A DNA stretch of 64,000 nt from assembly GCF_933775445.1 (NCBI RefSeq), contig NC_065874.1, positions 808,501 to 872,500 on the forward strand, in the 5' to 3' direction. The DNA comes from Argentina anserina (taxonomy: Eukaryota; Streptophyta; Magnoliopsida; Rosales; Rosaceae). The stretch's first letter is position 1; the number at the start of each line of letters is the position of its first letter. Below are positions 13,144-23,864 of this stretch, piece by piece. The notes under the pieces are model-generated. The model saw only the letters and a list, made by a program, of their open reading frames with translations. It did no database searches and was not told the origin of the DNA. The translations under genes and the position numbers were made by a program.

Positions 13144-16100
13144 TTACTGGCCACAGATTGTCAAAAGCAAGCCATAATGATCGCTGGACAACACAGCAAG
13201 CTCCAGCTTCTTAATCTCCCCTTTCACTTTCTTTTCCTTGATATATGAGAGACCCGGGATTGCTTTTGTCCCAATCATTTCAATTTTGCTCACCCTGAAA
13301 TCATTCAGAGAGCAACAGAACCGATCTAGTCGCTTTCGCAGTGATCTGTTACCCATCAACATTTGGTTGGACTTGGTATCATAAGTAAATCCATCTTCCC
13401 CTGGCCGTAACACAGCCCAAGCATCAAGCCAGTTGTCAGGCAACGGAACTTGGCCATCCAACTTGTCGTCCCAATTCATGTCCCCGCAAAAGATCACATT
13501 TGGGTTCTTCTTCAAAAAGTTGAGGGCCTCCTTTGCCTGATCTACACGTTCCTTGCTGTACATCTGATCCCATTTTGGAGGGCCTGGGCAAGGGCTCTCA
13601 AGATGGCTAGTGCCAACAACAAGATGTTTTCCCCCCTGTACCTCAACCTCAGCAACACAGAGTTCTCTCCCCATTGCAGAGTATGAAAAGGGTCTACAGC
13701 TAAAGGCTTTCACTTGCAGTTTGCTTAACTGCATAAGTGCATAATGATTCATTTGTTAGATGATATGATGTTTGCAAAAACATGCAAAGAACTTGAAGAA
13801 GGCGATATATAAACAAATAAACAACAAGATCACCAAGATACATGCTCGGCATGTGAAAACATAAGAGATATCAAAGTTTCACCTGCATGCAAAAGTAAGG
13901 CTGCAAAATCTCCATCTGATTTGGAATTGAGCATTGGTACATTTTCCACCAGTTCGATTGTCGAAAGATGTCATATATATCAGGGGTAACCTCCTGCACA
14001 ACAAAGATCAGGCATCAGACGGGTTTTTAAGGAGGCTATCTGTAATTGTTTTTCCATTAGAGAGGGGGAGGAAAACCTGAAAGCAAATGACATCTGGGCA
14101 ATGCTGCAGGATAAGGTCACCAATAGCTTTCATTCTCTTGTGCATTTCTAAGTCTTCCCGAAACCAAACATTGTAAGTCAAAACCTTCAGAGTATTCAAA
14201 ACCACTCCAGAATCAGTGCTCTCTGCAACTATTAAACAATTTTAGAGTGAGTACCCAATGAGCATAACAGAGTACATGCCAGAAAAAAACTCAACCACAG
14301 TTGCGTCTAAAACCAAGACATGCAGAACAAGTACAGCTCTAGTAAAGAAGCAAAACAGTTAAAAATTAAGTCCAGCTAATGATGAATTCTGAATTTACCC
14401 AACATTGTTACCAGTGGTCTCAGTATCATGTTAACACACCTGGACTCAGAGTTTTTATGATCAATCAAACATGCAACTTTACTTTCACTCCTAGCTCCTA
14501 GCAGTGACCGTAATGCAATGTTTTAGTTTTTCTGGAAAGAGTGATATTTAACTTATATTTGCAAGTTCTGAACTTCTGGAGACCTTTATTCCAAGAACAA
14601 ATGGTGAACATGGGCAGTAGAATTAATAAACTAATTAACTTGTATTCAAGTCCAAAAATCTCTCCATATATAGAGACACTGATACATGAATCGCTGAAAT
14701 CCTTAAAACTTATTCACCTGCAAATTCTAAGAGATAAATTGATAACTCACATGTCATAAAACATTGAGCATTATGACATAGCACAATCAAAAGGCCTTAC
14801 TTAAAGTTGCATTTATTACATAAACAAGCCCAAGTTCTTTCTTTTATGTTTAACAGTCATTAGAAGAATTTGTTTGTTATCTATACTTCCATAGAGGAAA
14901 AAAGTTCAGACGTTACCATTAACCCAATAGAAAATTTTCACACTTCTACCAATCAGAGCAGGAAACACATCAAAGCTTATGAAACCCATATTTAAAATTA
15001 TAAACCAACCTGATACAGTAGCCTTCTTATCAGACACCTTGACTCCTTGAAACAAACTGAATTTGGCATCACCCTTTGCAGATTCAACTGAACTAGTGCT
15101 CTCTGCGAACATTGATCATTTTCATAGTGAGCTCCCAAACGTGATTTCACAGAGTACATTCGGCAAAACTCCAAAGTAATTCAACCACAGCATCTTTTGT
15201 TCCAACAGAGGCACAAGTACTACAACTTAATGAATAGCAGTCAAACTGATACCAACCGGATATTCACCTAATATTGTCTACAATGTTGTGACTAAACACA
15301 GTCTTCAGATTATCAAACAAAACATGCAAATTACTGAATGCAAACATGTTAATATTCGCTTTCATAATAATTATACATATTAAAATAACAATGACTAACT
15401 TAGATATCACACTTACTCATAGAACAAATGGTCAACATGAAAATACTTGAAATTTGGATGAGCCATTATAAATAACTGCCAATCCACCTATTCATAAACC
15501 TACCCCAATAAACTGCAGAAACCTCCATGTGCATTGGCAAAGCTCACATCTTTAATAAAATAATACCAGCCCAATAATAGAATTCACATCTTTACCATTC
15601 ACAGCTTCACCAAATTATAATAGAAAACAAATCAAACCTAGAAAATACAATTTAAACAAAACAAAACGAACCTGATACAGTAGTCTTCTTCTTCTTCTCA
15701 TCAGATACCTTAACTCCTCTAAGCACATTCAAGGTAGCAGAATCCTTAGCAACCTGAACTGGGTCTTTCAAAGAAATACACAAATCAATCAAAAAGCCAA
15801 CATCTTTACCAAACCATCACAAAAACAAAACCAAACCCAGATTAAAAAACCAACCTTTCTTAGCAAACTCAACTGGGTCTTCAACCCTCTGCCTCTTACA
15901 CCTCTGCAAGGGAAATAAGACAGAACCCACCTGATCATCAACCTCATCTCCACGTTCATTACTCAGATCCTCAAAGCTGGAGATGGGTGCCCTTGTCTCA
16001 CAGACCTCACAGGTGGAGAGTTTAGAAGGGTTCAAGAAAGTGCAGGCCTTGCAGGCCCATTTGGGAGCAGAGGAGGAAGATGAAGATGGGGATTGGGGTG

Positions 16101-16188
16101 GTGAAGAGAGGCAGATTTGGCAGGTGGGTTTTGGAGATGAAAGGGTTTTGGGGTTGAGGAAGGTGCACTTTTTGCATTGCCAGGACAT
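13144..16188 (-). CDS. TDP2: Tyrosyl-DNA phosphodiesterase 2-like protein with RanBP2 zinc fingers
   Basis: Six exons (15855-16188, 15672-15764, 15010-15102, 14077-14222, 13883-13993, 13144-13728) give 453 residues. Two RanBP2-type zinc fingers open the protein (CKKC...CQIC at residues 5-26, then WACKACTFLNPSKLSTCEVC). The C-terminal half is an endonuclease/exonuclease/phosphatase fold with the TDP2 motif order: LTYNVWF, CFQEVTP (spanning an exon junction), GTSHLESP, GDMNWDD and SDHYGL. TDP2 removes 5'-tyrosyl adducts left by trapped topoisomerase II, so a role in nuclear DNA repair is expected. Exons 2 and 3 are both exactly 93 nt, symmetric phase, and encode related 31-residue linkers; they look like a tandem duplication. 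An upstream in-frame ATG at 16302 would add 38 residues, but a TATA tract at about 16311-16320 lies right next to it, so the 16188 start is preferred. Confidence 0.9.
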
Positions 16189-16310
16189 TTTGGGAATGTA
16201 GGAGAAGGTTTTGGGTTTAGGGTTTATGGGGTTGTGGTGAAGAATTGGGAAAGGTAGTGGGGTTGTAATAATGCGCAAGAGCTTTGTAGAGATGAACTGC
16301 ATTGTGGAGA

Positions 16311-16320
16311 AATATATATA
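16311..16320 (-). promoter_or_regulatory. TATA-like tract of the TDP2-like gene
   Basis: A TATATATATT tract on the minus strand. Transcription would be expected to start about 25-35 nt downstream (near 16285), leaving about 100 nt of leader before the ATG at 16188 and placing the alternative ATG at 16302 upstream of the transcript. Confidence 0.4.
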
Positions 16321-16451
16321 TCTAGGGAGAGAGGCACAGTTTTGAAAATTGAGCGCTTTGTTTTTGTAGATGGAGGGTTCTCAACTCTGATCTTCCTCTG
16401 TTTTCATAGCATGTCTGATAAATAAAATTAAGCCAATAAACGCTAACAATT

Positions 16452-16456
16452 GCGGG

Positions 16457-16499
<43 letters not shown>

Positions 16500-16524
16500 A
16501 GGTGTTCGATCCACCTTCACCGCA
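16452..16524 (+). tRNA. trnF-GAA: tRNA-Phe (GAA anticodon)
   Basis: A 73-nt cloverleaf starting GCGGGGATAGCTCAGTTGGG, with anticodon loop ACTGAAGAT (GAA), T-arm GGTGTTCGATCCACC and a 3' end TCACCGCA without encoded CCA. The D-arm, anticodon stem and T-stem all pair; there is no intron. A T-rich run follows at 16528-16550, as expected for a Pol III terminator. This is a nuclear cytosolic-type tRNA-Phe. Confidence 0.96.
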
Positions 16525-17055
16525 TTCATTTTTGTTTCTTTCAATTTTTGATACAACTCTCAAGTTGAGAGAATCAACCTCTATCTTGATTAGTATCATG
16601 ATGTCTAAAAATCATGGCATGCTCTTCATGTGATGAGTTCAACCTTCATCTTCAACTCTGTTTCTACAAATTTTGCCTTTTGTTTTGTATATCCAGCATG
16701 CCAATCCAATTTCATAAGATGAGTTGTTAATCTGGAGGATTATATGTGGATAGTGACAGCAATTTCAACATGATAGAAAGTTAGAAACATATTCCATATC
16801 TTTGAAATAGATTGTAGTTTAGTATCTGAGATTCTGAGAATTATTAGAATACTTGGAACTTTTGGAGTCTACTGAAATTGACAAAAAGGGGGGAGCTTTT
16901 ATGATAATGTTAAGAGTCAATTTTAACCAGATGGGTGATCTGAAATAAGAATTAGGAATGCAATAGAAGACCAACCCTTTTGCTCAAGCACCCTACGCAA
17001 ATTATTACCGATTATCGACAAATACAATAAGGTCATAATAATACAATCAAAATTT
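16525..17055. other. Gene-free spacer
   Basis: AT-rich spacer between tRNA-Phe and the 3' end of the glucanase gene. Nothing is recognised beyond the tRNA terminator T run. Confidence 0.5.
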
Positions 17056-19420
17056 CTACCTCAGCTGAATAAAGAATAACAAACTAGGGGAAATTACAAC
17101 AAAAATTACATATAACACCCAGCTGGTTGCACTTGCTCTTTTACTGCTGAAGCCAATGAATTTTAACCTCTCTGCTGCACCACTTACATGAGTCGAGTTC
17201 ACCACCTGCCTTGTTACATTGCTCGAGTGTTTACTGCACAATTACAAACAAGAACAATAGCTTGTTAAACAAGTTAACCTTGCTGTGTAAAACCTTACAT
17301 ATCCACCAAAAACAGGTGTTTCAAGGCTCACCTTCCAGGAAATATACAGCTCCCTTTACCTGCAAGTAAATCCCCACAGAGAGAAAAAAGAACTGCATTA
17401 TTATCAAGTGTACAAAATACGTGGAGCCCATTTTGGCCCCTAGACAATCTTTAGTGGATCCAAGGTCACATATGATGCCTATATGTCTGCAATAGTACAA
17501 GCTCTAGAATCTAAGGGAAAATCACACTTCACAGTTTACACTTTCCATGCATAGGAGAAATCCAAATCATTCACAAGAGCCAACTTTGCCCTGTCAGATG
17601 GGAACCACACACCACTCTCTTCAGTCTCATAACTCATCAGAATTCATGACTTGTTGCTTGTTTGTGTGCTACTCTGTGACTACTATACTATTCTTATAGC
17701 TTTACCAGGTAATAAAATGATTGGACTTCAAGCTTCTTGAAATTCAAATTCAAGCCTTAAGTTCTTAGTTGGGTGTTTGGTATTTTAATGCCATTGATCC
17801 AAGTTAGGTGTTTGCTCATTACTTCATTAATACCACCCAAACATCCACTAAGCTAATCTACAAGTGTATAAAGAACCAAGCCCTCAACATCATATTATCA
17901 ATGGAATGAGAAAATGAAAAATGCAAGCTTGAACTATAATGTTGAAGTGGAGGACTTACTTGGGTCAGTGGTGGTAATGGAAGCTACACCTTTGAAATCA
18001 CAAGACCCTGCAGCCTTTCCTTGCTTCTGGTAATAGCTATCAAAAGCATAAGAAGCATGGTTTTTCACATTGTTAGGAGAGTAACAATTCTCCCCAGGCT
18101 GAATCTCTGTGCAGTTAGCCCTCCCCGGACCACAAGCCCAATCCAAAGCTGCTTGCAGAGTCTTCCCATCAACCCCATCCATGGAAATGCAAAATGTCTG
18201 GTTTGTAGTATCATTAGCCAAAAATGTTCCACTCCCCGAAACATGAAGCAAATACACAGCACTCGAATTGCCATAAAACAAGCCCCAATTGGCCTCAGAC
18301 ACCGGCGGAGACCTCAAATCTTCATTGAACAGCTCATAAATGTACACACTAGAAGTAGTCTCAGGATGCAAAGGAGTCCCACTCCGATCAAACACATGCT
18401 TGATCAAATTCGAATTGTATGTATCCGCATTGTCAACAGTAGCATAAGGCTCCTTAGCATCCGCCTTGGACGGCCAGCCACTCTCACTAACAAGCACCAT
18501 AACATCAGTCACATTCAAATTCTTCATCGAAAAATAAGCAGCATCAATCATGGCATCCAGCACATTAGTATAATGCAGCAGAGTATTCGGATCCACCATC
18601 TCTTTCGAAGGCGTCAGAGGCTTGAAAAGCGCATTGTCCAAAGGCACAACACCCTTGTTCTGCATAAACACGTAGTAAGGATACATATTCATCATCAAAG
18701 GCGCCCCTGTTTTCGACAAGAACCGAAGCAGAGGAACCACAACCTCTGTCACGCTCTGATTAAAAAACGCCTGAGAAGGCGGGAAAGGGTCGAGAATAAT
18801 CGACGCCGCATTCGGCGTCGAAATCTTGACCTGTGTGTGTAAATTCGCAGCTACTAGAGCGCTGTAAAGAGACTCAATTGCCGGAACTAGCATTGGGGCC
18901 GAAGACGGCACAGTGGTGAGCACTTCATCCCCTACAGCAATGCCGGTGATGAGCGTTTGTGGGTAGAAAGCGACGACGTTTCGGCCGACCCAAGAAGCTG
19001 CAGTGGTGTTGGAGGAGCCGATTGCGATGAGCTGGTTGTTGGGTACGCTGATGATGACCCGGATCTTGGTTTTAGCCAAGGCTTTGAGAATGTCAGGGTC
19101 GGCATCGTAGAGACGTATGTGAGTGATTTTCTGGACTTGAAGAAACGACACCAGCTCGGTTGGCGTGAGTAGATTCGAGACGTCGGTGCCTATGTTTACT
19201 CCAACGAACGGCTCTCTGAACTCGTTGTCCTGAATCTGCTGCTTAACATTCGCGAATAGTTCAGCTGCGAAAAACAAGGAGAAATGTTAAGTCTTTGGTG
19301 ATGTGATAGTTGGAGTTTGAGATATGAAGAAGTAAAGAAGGTACCTTTAGTGGGGAGGATGACTAGGGGGAGTAGGAAGAAGAAGAAGAGGGTTGGGAGA
19401 TGGAGCTTAGTGAATGCCAT
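17056..19420 (-). CDS. GPI-anchored glucan endo-1,3-beta-glucosidase (GH17 plus X8/CBM43)
   Basis: Four exons (19345-19420, 17960-19264, 17332-17359, 17056-17233) give 528 residues. Exon 1 encodes a signal peptide (MAFTKLHLPTLFFFFLLPLV). The GH17 domain runs from about residue 44 to 360; likely acid/base Glu139 is in VGDEVLTT and nucleophile Glu286 in VSESGWPS. An X8/CBM43 domain follows (about 382-467) with Cys-rich motifs ACGPGRANC, GENCYSPNNV and GSCDF, and its last cysteine (GSCIFPGS) comes from a 28-nt microexon. The C-terminus is Ser/Thr-rich and ends in a hydrophobic segment (SWVLYVIFVVISPSLLFF), a GPI signal. Such enzymes hydrolyse callose at the plasma membrane or wall, often at plasmodesmata; the overall layout resembles Arabidopsis glucan endo-1,3-beta-glucosidase 3. 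Confidence 0.95.
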
Positions 19421-20650
19421 GGGAGAGGAGGAGCTTGATGAGATTGGCTTCCTCTTTCCTCTGGTTCAGCTGCTAAAGAACCTTGCATTATCTTCTGAAG
19501 CTTTTCCTGTCTAAGTTTTGAGTTGGGTGTCTTGTCTTTCTTCTTATAGATATTTGTTTCTGTTTCTGGGATTTGGGTTGTTGGCCCTAAAGAAGATTGA
19601 ATCAGTGTGGAGAAGAAAGGAACGCAGTGAATCAGTGAGTGAGTTGTGGAGAGGGAAATGTCTGGAATGGCCCTTGTAGAATTTGGGAAAGGTTCTTAAA
19701 GAGGTTGGTTGCCACTTTCCCTTCTGGTCTGGTTTGGTGCCCCAAACAGGTGCTTGATATAGTTGAAAACTTGTGGAAGAACTTTTAGAATGCCATTAAA
19801 CACCTAGAAACAGGTTTAGGGACTTTAAGGACCATAAAGTAATTAGATTTTTGAGTCTCAATGGACAAAGAGGTTGGAGATTCAAGAGCTATTCAATTTG
19901 TTATTGTTACTAAAGTTTCAATATTTCGAAACACTATAAATTACGATGCAAATGTGAATTAGAGGAAATAGAGCACTATTTGGAACATAATACTGATAAT
20001 AGTATACCAGTTGGGTGTTAAATAATGGTGTCACATAAGTGAAGTGGGAGAGACAATGCCAGCCAAAATTGCAGAAGTAGTGTTTGAAAACAAAAGCACA
20101 GAGCATCTCCGATACTGGAATCACCAGAAGTTGGTGAGTCACGAGCACAAGTTATAGAGAACTGGGTCACCAACAAAATGCCTGATAGATTTGATAAAAC
20201 AAAGACTAAATGTCAGATAAGTTTCTGTAAATTTCGTTTTCATTCTTCTTCAAACAGAGTGCATTTCCTCGTTAGAGTAAATTCTAGCTGACCATATAAT
20301 ACTGACCCTTTATTCTGATATTCATACCTCTTTAGCCAGAAAAGGCAGGATTAGTACTAGTTTCCTTTCTTAATGTTGAAAAAAGGGAATGCAGAATTTA
20401 GTTCAACCAACATTCTGGGTATTCTCATCTGTAGCATATATAGAAAGCTTATAATGTTGAAACAGCTATGAATATATGCATTAGTGGATTATAGAAACAT
20501 GAAAGATGCTATCAACTATGACACAATAAATAATTGACATGTGGGAAACCCAGAAATTTGTAACAAGAGCCCACCATTGTGTGTAAGTAACCGGCAATAA
20601 TATTAAGAAAAGCTGAAAGTAATACTTCTTAGTTCTTACCATATCCCCAA
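19421..20650. other. Gene-free interval upstream of the glucanase
   Basis: The first few hundred bases must hold the glucanase promoter and 5' UTR (CT-rich on the coding strand). The remainder is AT-rich and I recognise nothing in it. Confidence 0.5.
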
Positions 20651-20652
20651 AG

Positions 20653-21662
20653 ATTTTTTTTTTAAGTACGAAAATTAATAAGATTTAATTTAATAAGAAT
20701 ACAAAGATAATCTATTAATAAGGACAGACAAGAATAGTCATCTCATTAAGTGATCTAAACCTAGAAAATTACTAAGCTTATAAAGCCAAAAACATACACC
20801 TATAATGAATAACGTTTATAGCACTGTTATTCAGTGCTTAACAAGACTTAGAAGATTAAATAAATAGTTGCAACCAAATCTCCTAAGCACTGTGACATAC
20901 TCAAAATTAAGCCATAATTTGGGTTATAAATAACCAAATGAGCCACATCCACACCGTCCATCTAACAGAAGCCACAAAGCTGACCCATATAGCCATAAAA
21001 CATGCCCAAAGCCCAATCACATCCAACCCTAGAAGGATCAAAATCAGCCGAGGACCAGCCGTCACCGTCTTCACCACCGCTACTTGAGATCCTCCGATAA
21101 CCAAATCAGAAGCCGGCACCACCACAAGACGGCACTCAACGACGCCAACACAGTCGACCAACTCACCAAGATCAAAACCCCACCCTGGATCGAATCCATC
21201 ATACATTGATTCGGAAACAAGACCAGAACCAACATGGAAAACGAACCCCGAACGCCAAATTGACAAGCCAAGCCAAATCACACCACCTTCAAGATCCAAA
21301 GCGGCACCACCCAGATCCATGTCAAAAACCTCACCATAGGTGTGGCCCCAATTCGCACACCTAGCCACCAAAAGAAGACCGAAACCAAAGTGATACGGAC
21401 TATTATGAGATGAGCCACCAACATCCCGATACAACCAATAAAGAGGGACAACCCTTATCGTTGCTAAGATTTCACGGCAAAAACCTGGCCGCCGCCTCAA
21501 CCCTGTGCTCGCGTATGAATCACGGAGGCCTTCAACAAAATCAAAGAGAAGAGAAAGATAACAAATCCCAGCACCAAATGAAGAAGAGCTTCGGGGACGG
21601 AGAGTTATGTGGTCGGAGCCATAGATTTTGGAAATTTGCTTGCCACCGCTAGAAACCCTAGC
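20653..21662 (-). mobile_element. Possible truncated/internally deleted non-LTR (LINE-like) element
   Basis: Read on the minus strand, the segment starts near 21662 with CTAGGGTTTCTAGCGGTGGC, contains a GC-richer stretch that stays open for 197 codons (21500-20907, no ATG at its start), and ends in a run of A's (the plus-strand T run at about 20653-20663). A long biased frame ending in a poly-A tail is typical of LINE 3' regions or short retroposons. I found no reverse transcriptase motif and could not identify target-site duplications, so the call is tentative. Confidence 0.3.
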
Positions 21663-21814
21663 AGAGCAATATTTGAGTTTATACCTTTTGTTTAGTCGCT
21701 CAAGTCATTCCATATACACACTTGACACTTTTGTCACTTTTACACTAACAATCAAAGTGAAAGGAACTTGCATAAGATTGAAACTTTACGTGCTCTACTT
21801 GTTGAAACTAGAAA

Positions 21815-21890
21815 CTTGCAACACAAGAAAAGTAAATGCTCCAAAAATATGATGCATTCAACAAGAAATTCAAAATTCAAAACTGACTCT
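21815..21890 (+). repeat. Copy 1 of a dispersed flanking repeat
   Basis: Contains GATGCATTCAACAAGAAATT and CAAAACTGACTCTTACAA, which recur with small changes at 23485-23572. Both copies lie 3' of minus-strand coding frames (the doubtful gene near 22.2-22.7 kb and APS reductase). Confidence 0.55.
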
Positions 21891-22144
21891 TACAATAGAA
21901 GAACCCTACAGCCAAAAAACTGAATATGACTTGTGAAAAATTGGACACAAATTCAAGACATCAAAGTATCGAACATCAGCAGTGAGCCATTAGTAACAAC
22001 AGAAGGTTACTGAGAGCATACATTATAAGGAGGCTAAGCAGCATTGACATAAATAAAACAAGGTTGGAATTTAGACAAACACCCTAGACATAGAAGCATA
22101 TATAATACCTAAACAGAGTCCTAATCGTCTATCACTAAACACGG

Positions 22145-22695
22145 CTAGCTTTCTTGTTGTCTGGCATGATCAACGACCAAGTGGACAATCGGGACGGCGA
22201 TGGGTGATACCACAGCAGTTGCAATGGTCAGAAGGCTGTGCATGAGAGTCATTAGTATCAACACCAAGTTGCTCATCACATGGATCATTTGCTGAATTGC
22301 TGTTCCATGTAAATAAAACTTTGAAGGAAGACGCTCATTACATCGATTTTCTGTGAAAAAAAAAAACCCATGGCGTCGATTTGCTATTCTATAAGTCGGG
22401 CCATGATCGCCCATCTCGTTACGCATAGATTCGCGGATATTGCGAAATATTTCTTCTGCCTTCTCGGGGCTATTCTCTCTTCTTATGAACTCAGCATATT
22501 CGAAGCCTGTGACCGTGAGATAACCATCTTCCAAAAACGCTGACAAAAATTACCATCTGGTGGCCTCTTCCACCGTTGGGGATCTTCCAGGTCCAAGCTT
22601 GTTAGTTTTGTCAAGAAACCAGACATCCGGGGGAGGTTTCTTTTTTCTTTTAGGTCAAGAATGGAAGGTTTCAGGATCAACTTATATAAAAACAT
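22145..22695 (-). pseudogene. Unrecognised gene or gene fragment, frame broken
   Basis: A minus-strand frame from an ATG at 22695 encodes 70 residues with SGFLTKLTSLDLEDPQRWKR. Around 22540 coding character switches to another frame (FLEDGYLTVTGFEYAEFIRR, then SPEKAEEIFRNIRESM), ending at a T11 tract near 22360 that could be a splice acceptor region. Near 22175-22260 a third frame reads CNCCGITHRRPDCPLGR, a CX2CX3HX4C zinc-knuckle-like tail. I do not recognise the family. It may be a real gene with unresolved introns or a decaying one; the 14-nt GT...AG between the first two frames is too short to be an intron. Confidence 0.3.
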
Positions 22696-22699
22696 TTGG

Positions 22700-23480
22700 C
22701 TAAATCCAATTTCTCTGAGGATGTCTTTTAATAAAATCCAAATCCAACTAGGGATAAGTCCATAACCGCTACGAATTTGGCTTCTCTATTTGTTTTTTTT
22801 TTTGTGTGCTTGAATTGGTTACAACTGTATTGAGTAATTTGGCTTCTCTAAGAGTGATGCGATTTGGAAGAACTTTGTTCCAAATGAGGCACGTAATTCG
22901 TTCTTATTTAACATTATAAGTGTCGGATGTCCGAGAAGTTTTTTGTTTAAATTAATGTAATTCTATTTCTTATAAAAAAAAATATTATGCAAGCAACTTA
23001 TATCTATTGTCATGCATACTCAATCCAATGGCTATAAAGATCCAAGTAAATCTAAGCACGAAAAATTCAAGCAAAAAAGCCAAATCCATTTACTATTTAG
23101 ACCTCCTTATATTTCCACACCGAACTACTACCACTAGTTTTACCCTTTTCAGTGATCAAACTCATCAAAGTCTACAAATTAGCACTTGGTTTAAATTAAA
23201 TTCAAGTTTCATTGCAAGTACTGTCCAAGTGTCCATATGGTGGCCCAAACGAATAGCACAAACTCAAGTTGCATAACGGATTACATATGCAAACCAAGAA
23301 CTAAAGGGCGTGCATGATTTTTACTTGATTGAAATGAATGTTCTTACATGCAAAGACTAATAGGCTTCCTCTCAATATTGGATAATCTGGCCGATCATAC
23401 AAGTACTTCCAATGACCTAAGTGAAAGGAACTCGCCGAAAATTAAATTTTAAGCGCTCGCCTTAATCGAAACTAAAAAAT
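22700..23480. other. Gene-free AT-rich interval
   Basis: No convincing coding frame or RNA. T- and A-rich tracts are present near 22793-22804 and 22973-22983. Confidence 0.45.
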
Positions 23481-23484
23481 TGCA

Positions 23485-23572
23485 AGGCAAGAAAAGCCAG
23501 TACTCTGAAATATGATACATTCAACAAGAAACATACTATCCAATTCGACATTCAAAACTGACTCTTACAAAA
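23485..23572 (+). repeat. Copy 2 of the dispersed flanking repeat
   Basis: Shares GATACATTCAACAAGAAA and TTCAAAACTGACTCTTACAA with 21815-21890. A looser match (AAGTGAAAGGAACT) extends about 60 nt to the left of both copies. Confidence 0.55.
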
Positions 23573-23864
23573 GACGATATCTACCTCAAAAGAAATCCAA
23601 AACAACACAATCCCAAAGGGACAGCGACTTAAGGTGAGAATACACGGTAGATACAGAGCATCCCCACGATACGAAACATAAGCATGATACAGTTTCTAAT
23701 CATCGATTCCAAGTAGAATCAATGAAGCTTTATCTTTCGGCTCCGTCTGGTTTGCCAACTCAATGTTGACTACACCTTTGAGGCATGAAGAGATGATTTG
23801 GAGCTTGAACATCTGTGGTTTGGAATTACTAGGCTAGATTCTATAAGCATTTCAAAAGATTTTA

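Noticed and set aside
18021..18842. A 273-codon open frame on the plus strand within the glucanase gene
   Set aside because: It is the antisense shadow of the GH17 coding exon, with a low-complexity basic translation and no family match.
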